From NCBI RefSeq assembly GCF_033954455.1, contig NZ_CP121473.1, positions 1,908,501 through 1,972,500 on the forward strand: DNA of 64,000 bases, written 5' to 3'. Both the position numbers and the translations under genes were made by a program. The notes beneath the pieces are model-generated. The model was not told where the DNA came from. It did not search any database and was given only the letters and a program-made list of their open reading frames with translations. Numbering within the stretch: the first letter of the stretch is position 1; each line of letters opens with the position of its first letter. This DNA is from Thiorhodovibrio litoralis. Its GTDB lineage: Bacteria > Pseudomonadota > Gammaproteobacteria > Chromatiales > Chromatiaceae. Below, piece after piece: positions 62,548-64,000 of the stretch.

Positions 62548-62955
62548 CTATGGGGAAGCGGGTTTCGGGCAGAGCCCGCTGAAATAGGCCGTCAAATCGC
62601 AAAGAATACCCTGGTGTGTTTTGCAAGTCTTGGCGGCCATGTCCACCTCGCCGCCAGTGATGGCGCAGTAGATCTCGGCCTCGTTGTCATAGCCGGTGAT
62701 TTTCAGCCCGCCGGCAGGACACTCGCCGCGCAACAGAGCCCATTCTTCGCACTGGCGATTGTCTTCAAAGAGGCAGACCCCGTATTCGCCGCCGTCTGCA
62801 CGCTGGCGGATAGACAGTTCACCGCCTGTCTTTTGGCAATGCGCTGAAGCCGGGTTGGCGAGTTTGGTTGGGTCTCTGTCGTCCGCGATTACTGTGGAGA
62901 CCATCAGGCTGCAGACCACGATGGTCGAACCAAATAACGGAATGAACGAGTGCAT
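62548..62955 (-). CDS. DUF333-containing exported protein
   Basis: 135 residues with a signal peptide (about 1-24). The DUF333 motif NPASAHCQKTGGELSIR...YGVCLFEDNRQCEEWAL is present; a second, related Cys-containing half follows (YCAITGGEVDM...CKTHQGILC). DUF333 proteins are small exported or lipoproteins sometimes called putative hemolysins; the role is unknown. Confidence 0.78.
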   Translation of the reverse strand: MHSFIPLFGSTIVVCSLMVSTVIADDRDPTKLANPASAHCQKTGGELSIRQRADGGEYGVCLFEDNRQCEEWALLRGECPAGGLKITGYDNEAEIYCAITGGEVDMAAKTCKTHQGILCDLTAYFSGLCPKPASP

Positions 62956-63267
62956 GATATCTCCAAGGCAGAAGGAGGTGGATCGAAGATCAATAGCGAT
63001 CTCGGTTACAGTGACGAAGCATGAGTGCCGTCCATCCTGTAACGATAGTCTTCAGGATACTGAGTATCAGCCAAGTGCGCATGTCAAAAGCCGCCATCTT
63101 GAACTTGGTTTTTTTGGGACAAGGCTCAGGTGCGGCAAATCCGGCATCATGCAGGATGATGTTGGTGAAATTGACGGGCCGATGGTGTCCGGCGAGCCCG
63201 AACCGCAGAGCTGAGAGATGGCGCCGTTCGGTTCCGCTGGCCTCTCGATGCGAGCGTTAGCGGGACC

Positions 63268-63431
63268 GGGGTAACAGAACAGGTCCGGGGTAACAGGCAG
63301 CGAGGGTAGATCCGCAGCGAAGGGGGCGGCTAAGGGGAATCTCGTTGAACGAGGGTAATGCGGGGGTACCGCCGACTAACAGGTCTGAACACCGCTTAAC
63401 GCCTGCAAAATGTTACCCCCAGCGTTACCCC
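63268..63431. repeat. GGGGTAAC motifs in direct and inverted copies
   Basis: GGGGTAAC occurs at 63268 and 63287; its reverse GTTACCCC occurs at 63412 and 63424. The four copies bracket about 120 bases with no gene, close to the tRNA pair. They could be protein-binding iterons or a remnant of an attachment region. Confidence 0.35.
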
Positions 63432-63445
63432 GAGGGCCAAAAACG

Positions 63446-63477
63446 AAAAAAGGCTTAACTCCGTTTGAAGTTAAGCC
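63446..63477 (-). terminator. Rho-independent terminator of the tRNA operon
   Basis: GGCTTAACT/AGTTAAGCC stem with an 8-base loop, with an A-run on its plus-strand left side (63446-63451). On the minus strand this becomes a hairpin followed by a U-tract, directly after tRNA-Asn. Confidence 0.85.
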
Positions 63478-63488
63478 CTTGTTTTATT

Positions 63489-63564
63489 TGGCTCCCCGAC
63501 GTGGACTCGAACCACGGACCCACTGATTAACAGTCAGTTGCTCTACCAACTGAGCTATCGGGGA
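63489..63564 (-). tRNA. tRNA-Asn (GUU)
   Basis: 76 bases on the minus strand, TCCCCGATAGCTCAGTTGG... with anticodon GTT in the ACTGTTAATC loop, TTCGAGT in the T-arm and encoded CCA. Acceptor stem TCCCCGA/TCGGGGA is complete. Confidence 0.95.
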
Positions 63565-63583
63565 TTTGACTGGTTTTTTGTTG

Positions 63584-63660
63584 TGGCGCGCCCGGAGAGA
63601 TTCGAACTCCCGACCACCTGGTTCGTAGCCAGGTACTCTATCCAGCTGAGCTACGGGCGC
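63584..63660 (-). tRNA. tRNA-Arg (ACG)
   Basis: 77 bases on the minus strand, GCGCCCGTAGCTCAGCTGGA... with anticodon ACG in CTACGAA, TTCGAAT in the T-arm and encoded CCA. Acceptor stem GCGCCCG/CGGGCGC complete. Co-transcribed with tRNA-Asn 19 bases downstream. Confidence 0.95.
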
Positions 63661-63809
63661 TGCGAGCCGCATATTCTGGTTTTTCTGGTGGTCTGTGTCA
63701 AGGTGCAATTTTTTGTCTGTCGGTGCGCTGGTGCTTCAGTTTGGTTTAGGGCGGGTTAAACTCCTCGTTTTGGGCGGTGGCGGTTAGGCTGAGCGGCTGG
63801 AGCGGAACG

Positions 63810-64000
63810 ATGCGGGTGCTGTTGGTTGAGGATGATGCGCAGCTTGGTGCGTATCTGAAGAAAGCGTTGGCAGAGATGGGCGCTGTGGTGGATGTGGCTG
63901 AGGATGGCCGCGAGGGGTTGCTGATGGCGGCGGCGAGCGACTACGACTTGCTGTTGCTGGACCGGATGTTGCCGCAGGTCGATGGGCTGACGATTCTTCG
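63810..64000 (+). CDS. OmpR-type response regulator, 3' end outside window
   Basis: The first 63 codons: MRVLLVEDDAQLGAYLKKAL with the acidic pair and DYDLLLLDRMLPQVDG with the phospho-acceptor Asp, a receiver domain start of the OmpR/PhoB two-component class. An upstream GGAG at 63800 is the ribosome site. The output domain lies beyond the window. Confidence 0.85.
   Translation, partial: MRVLLVEDDAQLGAYLKKALAEMGAVVDVAEDGREGLLMAAASDYDLLLLDRMLPQVDGLTIL

Overview
The window reads as the accessory part of a GC-rich gammaproteobacterial chromosome. A purple sulfur (Chromatiaceae-like) host is my best guess. The clue is a DUF2499-DUF3593 fusion gene, a pair otherwise best known from oxygenic phototrophs, together with overall base composition and codon use. 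No ribosomal RNA or ribosomal protein genes are present to confirm it. Housekeeping genes occur in short runs between mobile DNA, broken genes and defence-type genes.

Layout. 0-6 kb: the end of a DUF3987 gene, a transporter fragment, then a 4,076-bp four-gene transposon (1973-6048) with 26-bp imperfect terminal inverted repeats and a 6-bp target duplication (CCATGC), sitting inside the DUF2499-DUF3593 gene. Joining the flanks restores that reading frame exactly. 6-19.4 kb: mostly ordinary genes (5'-nucleotidase family, RtcB ligase, two small P-loop kinases, AraC/LysR regulators, NAD-binding oxidoreductases, EamA transporter, nitroreductase). 19.4-26.9 kb: an AT-richer island. It carries a 990-residue protein that combines a PD-(D/E)XK nuclease-like domain, a P-loop ATPase and two C-terminal cold-shock-like domains, bracketed by palindromic repeat copies. 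An integrase remnant and an exported protein with three almost identical 110-residue repeats follow. 26.9-40.5 kb: a partial F-type conjugation module (dsbC-like, split traV, traA-like, traC, trbI, traF, trbC-traW fusion, traU, traN) and its probable regulators (AcaB-like, XRE, Crp-like). A small RRXRR/PLMP-only protein with a structured leader RNA lies between the pilin and traC. 40.5-49.7 kb: a defence-like island with a NERD helicase, HicB, a PLD-DExH helicase broken by a frameshift at its HKD motif, a methyltransferase, a Phd/PemK pair and a dnd-associated methyltransferase. 49.7-56 kb: ordinary metabolic and transport genes. 56-62.4 kb: gene debris, a DnaA-box pair, an SOS-like repair group (S24/LexA-type fragment, frameshifted recD2, SRAP) and an ISNCY-type insertion sequence. 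The window ends with a DUF333 protein, tRNA-Arg and tRNA-Asn with a terminator, and the start of a response regulator.

How the parts relate. The transfer genes form a tightly overlapping operon, but traL/E/K/B, traD, traI, traH and traG are absent, so this is a split or partial element. Several genes were recently damaged (transposon insertion, two frameshifts, truncation at an IS end), which fits a fast-turning mobile region. Most interesting for follow-up are the nuclease-ATPase-cold-shock protein, the PLMP-only protein with its leader RNA, and the primase-containing transposon. All functional statements come from reading motifs by eye; no database search was run.
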